Source of the DNA: an uncultured Eubacterium sp.
GTDB lineage: Bacteria > Bacillota > Clostridia > Lachnospirales > Lachnospiraceae
Length of the DNA stretch: 17,886 nucleotides
Assembly (NCBI GenBank): GCA_910584875.1
Contig: CAJUDA010000037.1
Span: 1 to 17,886, forward strand
Direction of reading: 5' to 3'
The notes beneath the pieces are model-generated. The model was not told the DNA's origin. It ran no database searches and worked only from the letters and a program-made list of their open reading frames with translations. Below, piece by piece: positions 15,739-17,886 of this stretch; the first letter of the stretch is position 1, and the number at the start of each line of letters is the position of its first letter. Position numbers and translations under genes: made by a program.

Positions 15739-15827
15739 AAAAAAAAGACCTAATTCATCGCTCAATCACTATAACACATCTGTCACCCGGATGTCAACGG
15801 TTATTTGATGGATCAGGTCCTTTTTTT
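15739..15827 (-). terminator. Terminator of the KAS-III-like gene, enclosing the rpmG promoter
   Basis: Minus-strand RNA from the upstream gene can pair an A-rich arm (15807-15827, AAAAAAAGGACCTGATCC) with GATGAATTAGGTC plus eight U (15739-15759). The stem is about 18 bp with one bulge, one mismatch and a G-U pair. The loop of 47 bases contains the rpmG promoter. Only transcripts from upstream contain both arms. Confidence 0.65.
15768..15797 (-). promoter_or_regulatory. rpmG-secE-nusG-rplK-rplA promoter
   Basis: TTGACA (15792-15797), an 18-base spacer and TATAGT (15768-15773) on the minus strand. Initiation near 15761 gives a leader of about 65 bases. The promoter lies entirely in the loop of the upstream gene's terminator hairpin. 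Confidence 0.8.
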
Positions 15828-15843
15828 CATCATTTTTTATGAT

Positions 15844-16839
15844 TCAGAACTCATATAATTGTACGATTATAGCATACCCGGCGCCAATCGTACAGAATAT
15901 GATCCGGTTCCCCCGGACGGCATAGGTATCCCACATACGGTTCAGACACATGACCGGACAGGTATTTCCCGTATATCCATACTCTTTGCCGACAAAGTGG
16001 TACTTCTCCTCTCCCACTCCTAAAATTTTCAATGTATTCATATTATAATCATCACTGAGCTGGGAGAAAATATAATAATCAACATCGTCTACGTTCAATG
16101 AATTACGGCTGAGTACCAGTTTGATCTGCTTCGCCCAGTATTCCGGAACAAAGTCCAGTGAAAAAGGACTCCATTCCAGTCTTTTTTCATTTGGCTGGAC
16201 CGATTTCAATGGGACCTTTGACATACCACACTTGGGATAGGTGACATACTGATGATATGAGGCGTCAATATAGACCTCCGTGTCGATAAAGCCTCTTTTT
16301 TCCTCTTCCTCCTCTGCCGAGATAGCTACGCATGCCGCCGCATCAGCAAAATTTGCATACACGACCGTATCCGACCACAGGGTGATGGGTGAGATACAGA
16401 AACAGCCAATGACCAGTGCATTTTTAATATTACTGTTCATCATATATTTATGTACAATATCCATCCCCTGTATCATTCCGGTACAATTAGAATTCAGATC
16501 AAACGCAACGTGCACATTCTTCATCTGTTCTCCGTAAAGCCCTGTCAGCTTCAGGGCGTTGGAGGGTGAAGCATATTCCGGCGTATCCGAACAAAATACA
16601 AGCATCTCAATGTCTTCTAAGTTAATGTGATTCTTTTTCACACAATTATTGATCGCATTTTCTGACATGGTGATCGCATTTTCTCCTTCGGAAATAAAAT
16701 ATCGCTTCCTCCTTCCCAGATGCTCCATCAGATTGTGAGCGCTTAATCCCATGGATTCAAAGTGCTCGTCCAGTTCCTCATTATACACTTTGTGCTTCGG
16801 AATATACACTCCCGTGCCTTTCATAATAACATTTTTCAT
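15844..16839 (-). CDS. Divergent 3-oxoacyl-ACP synthase III-like (thiolase-fold) protein
   Basis: 331 residues with the two-lobed thiolase fold of FabH-type enzymes: MKGTGVYIPKHKV at the N-terminus, the nucleophile Cys119 in NSNCTG, a FADAAACVAIS turn (164-174), and a C-terminal lobe with GYTGNTCPV (288-296), where Asn292 matches the catalytic Asn. The third catalytic residue, the His of the usual PHQAN motif, appears as Ser259 in IFSQLSD. A Cys-Ser-Asn centre argues against ordinary fatty-acid initiation and suggests an acyltransferase or unusual condensing reaction. No acyl-carrier or other fatty-acid gene is nearby. AAGGAG precedes ATG 16839. Its neighbour upstream, 112 bases away, may be cotranscribed. 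Confidence 0.8.
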   Translation of the reverse strand: MKNVIMKGTGVYIPKHKVYNEELDEHFESMGLSAHNLMEHLGRRKRYFISEGENAITMSENAINNCVKKNHINLEDIEMLVFCSDTPEYASPSNALKLTGLYGEQMKNVHVAFDLNSNCTGMIQGMDIVHKYMMNSNIKNALVIGCFCISPITLWSDTVVYANFADAAACVAISAEEEEEKRGFIDTEVYIDASYHQYVTYPKCGMSKVPLKSVQPNEKRLEWSPFSLDFVPEYWAKQIKLVLSRNSLNVDDVDYYIFSQLSDDYNMNTLKILGVGEEKYHFVGKEYGYTGNTCPVMCLNRMWDTYAVRGNRIIFCTIGAGYAIIVQLYEF

Positions 16840-16951
16840 AGCGTACTCTCCTTTACTTTAAATTTTTGTTTTATTTGTAATAATAATTACCACAGCAATT
16901 TCCCTGCCCTTTTTTTATGATTGAATCCACCTGCAGCAGCGGAAGGGGTTG

Positions 16952-17749
16952 TCATCCTTTTTGTTTCATATAATGATCAATTTTTCTTCCTATGATCCAT
17001 GAAACAATTAATAAAACAAATTCCCCGACAATGATAAATCTTTTTCGCTTTCTATTTTCTATTTCCCCTATCCGCTTCAAAACGCTTTCCTTCTTTTCAA
17101 TATTAACACCATCCTGAAGTTTTCCTACAGTATACCATTCATATACCCGGCTTCCATAGTCAGCTAAACATGTCTCAGTCGTCTCCCTGGGATCCATACA
17201 CCGGTAATCTTTTCCATCATTTGAAAATCCTTCAAGAACTATCCATCGAAAATCCCCTCCCTTTTTAACCTTCACAATATCGAAAGCCACAGGTGGATCG
17301 TTTAAATCTTTTGATTCTTCAGAATTTTCCAGTGCAGGATCAATAAAATAGTGATATGTTACATTTTCTGCGATTGCCTTCAAAACATCTTTTTTTATAT
17401 CACCGTGTTTACTATATCCATAGAGTTCACACAAAAGAGCATTCACTTTATCTGGTGTAATGAAATAGTTTTCACCAGCTGCCGCTATAACAGAACAGAC
17501 ACAACATAAGAAATCCCCTTCCTCTCCAATTGTGATTCCAGAATCTCCCAATTTTTCTTCACACCATATTCTATCAAGTATCTTATATTCCGGGAAACTA
17601 CCCCAGTATACACAAGTCGTATCCTTGTCTACCGGAATCTCTATAGCAGTTCCCCGACCAAGACTAATCTTCCAGCCAGTAAAACATAAAAGAAGCAAAA
17701 CAGCAATTATACCCGCAATTATGAACCGTCGCTTTTTTCTTTTCGACAT
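16952..17749 (-). CDS. Membrane protein with a degenerate C39-like peptidase domain
   Basis: 265 residues. A basic N-terminus (MSKRKKRR) leads into a membrane segment (about 9-25), then an extracytoplasmic domain (30-230), then a second membrane segment (about 238-254) flanked by RKRKR and a basic tail. The central domain resembles C39-like (papain-fold) domains: GITIGEEGDFLCCVCSVIA (71-89) aligns with their TIG-x-x-GC motif, with Asp79 where the catalytic Cys should be, and FRWIVLEGF...CMDP (167-187) resembles the His block and the DP ending but without an obvious His. It is probably not a standard protease. AT-rich codon use differs from the housekeeping genes. GGGAGG precedes ATG 17749. 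Fold assignment is tentative. Confidence 0.55.
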   Translation of the reverse strand: MSKRKKRRFIIAGIIAVLLLLCFTGWKISLGRGTAIEIPVDKDTTCVYWGSFPEYKILDRIWCEEKLGDSGITIGEEGDFLCCVCSVIAAAGENYFITPDKVNALLCELYGYSKHGDIKKDVLKAIAENVTYHYFIDPALENSEESKDLNDPPVAFDIVKVKKGGDFRWIVLEGFSNDGKDYRCMDPRETTETCLADYGSRVYEWYTVGKLQDGVNIEKKESVLKRIGEIENRKRKRFIIVGEFVLLIVSWIIGRKIDHYMKQKG

Positions 17750-17773
17750 AATCTTTTCCTCCCTCTGCGAATC

Positions 17774-17886
17774 TCATTTTGCTTTATATATCTTAAATTT
17801 CTCCCCCTCTTGTCCTACCGAATAGTAATTCGAGGGTTTCGGTCTATTGATCCTGTTTCTTACCGCATTAACAAATCTCCAAAAAT
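17774..17886 (-). CDS. 3' end of an unidentified gene (cut by window edge)
   Basis: One minus-strand frame is open from the right edge to TGA 17774-17776, giving a C-terminus of 36 residues. It is rich in Arg, Lys and Asn and ends EKFKIYKAK. The other two minus frames hit stops within 30 bases. It ends 24 bases before the next gene, close enough for an operon. Too little is visible to name a family, and a short chance frame is possible. Confidence 0.4.
   Translation of the reverse strand, partial: FWRFVNAVRNRINRPKPSNYYSVGQEGEKFKIYKAK

Noticed and set aside
15697..15765. Longer L33 N-terminus
   Set aside because: It would reach into the hairpin and promoter region and exceed the family length; GGAGG fits the MRTRITLEC start.
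16840..16951. Promoter for the KAS-like gene
   Set aside because: TTGCTG with AATAAA at 17 bases is too weak and the region too AT-rich to call.

Overview
This window comes from a low-to-mid GC Gram-positive anaerobe of the Clostridia, most likely a Lachnospiraceae gut commensal. The clues are the order rpmG-secE-nusG-rplK-rplA-rplJ-rplL-rpoB-rpoC, a clostridial-type four-cysteine L33, consensus sigma-A promoters with AGGAGG ribosome binding sites, and a secreted GH43 glycosidase ending in the lysine-rich BspA-like leucine-rich tail common in that family. Every gene I accept lies on the minus strand, so transcription runs from high to low coordinates. The species cannot be fixed from the sequence alone.

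Reading in the direction of transcription: (1) 17886-15844 holds the 3' end of an unknown gene, a membrane protein with two transmembrane segments and a degenerate C39-like domain, and a divergent ketoacyl-synthase-III-like enzyme. (2) 15827-13449 is the rpmG-secE-nusG-rplK-rplA unit. Its promoter sits inside the loop of the terminator hairpin of the preceding gene, and its rplK-rplA spacer carries four tandem hairpins. (3) 13440-12231 is rplJ-rplL with a consensus promoter, a classical L10-binding leader and a strong terminator. (4) 12222-8961 is a 1064-residue secreted GH43 (arabinanase-like) enzyme wedged between rplL and rpoB with its own promoter elements. (5) 8960-8345 is non-coding and repeat-rich. 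It holds three copies of a palindromic repeat, one of them split precisely by a second inverted-repeat element, and a 194-bp element containing a long perfect hairpin. (6) 8319-549 is rpoB-rpoC with a near-consensus promoter, a stem-loop at the start of the mRNA and a terminator. (7) 480-1 holds a 275-bp palindromic element, a candidate 24-codon gene and a strong promoter firing out of the left edge, presumably toward the next housekeeping operon.

The housekeeping genes supply ribosomal stalk and L1-arm proteins, the elongation factor NusG, the translocon subunit SecE and the two large RNA polymerase subunits. All are full length with intact motifs. The unusual content is regulatory and mobile: a beta operon split by a carbohydrate enzyme and structured repeats, non-autonomous palindromic elements that share a hairpin core, a promoter nested in a terminator, a hairpin array between rplK and rplA, and two divergent accessory proteins whose catalytic residues appear changed. 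I see no rRNA, tRNA, CRISPR array, transposase gene or prophage.
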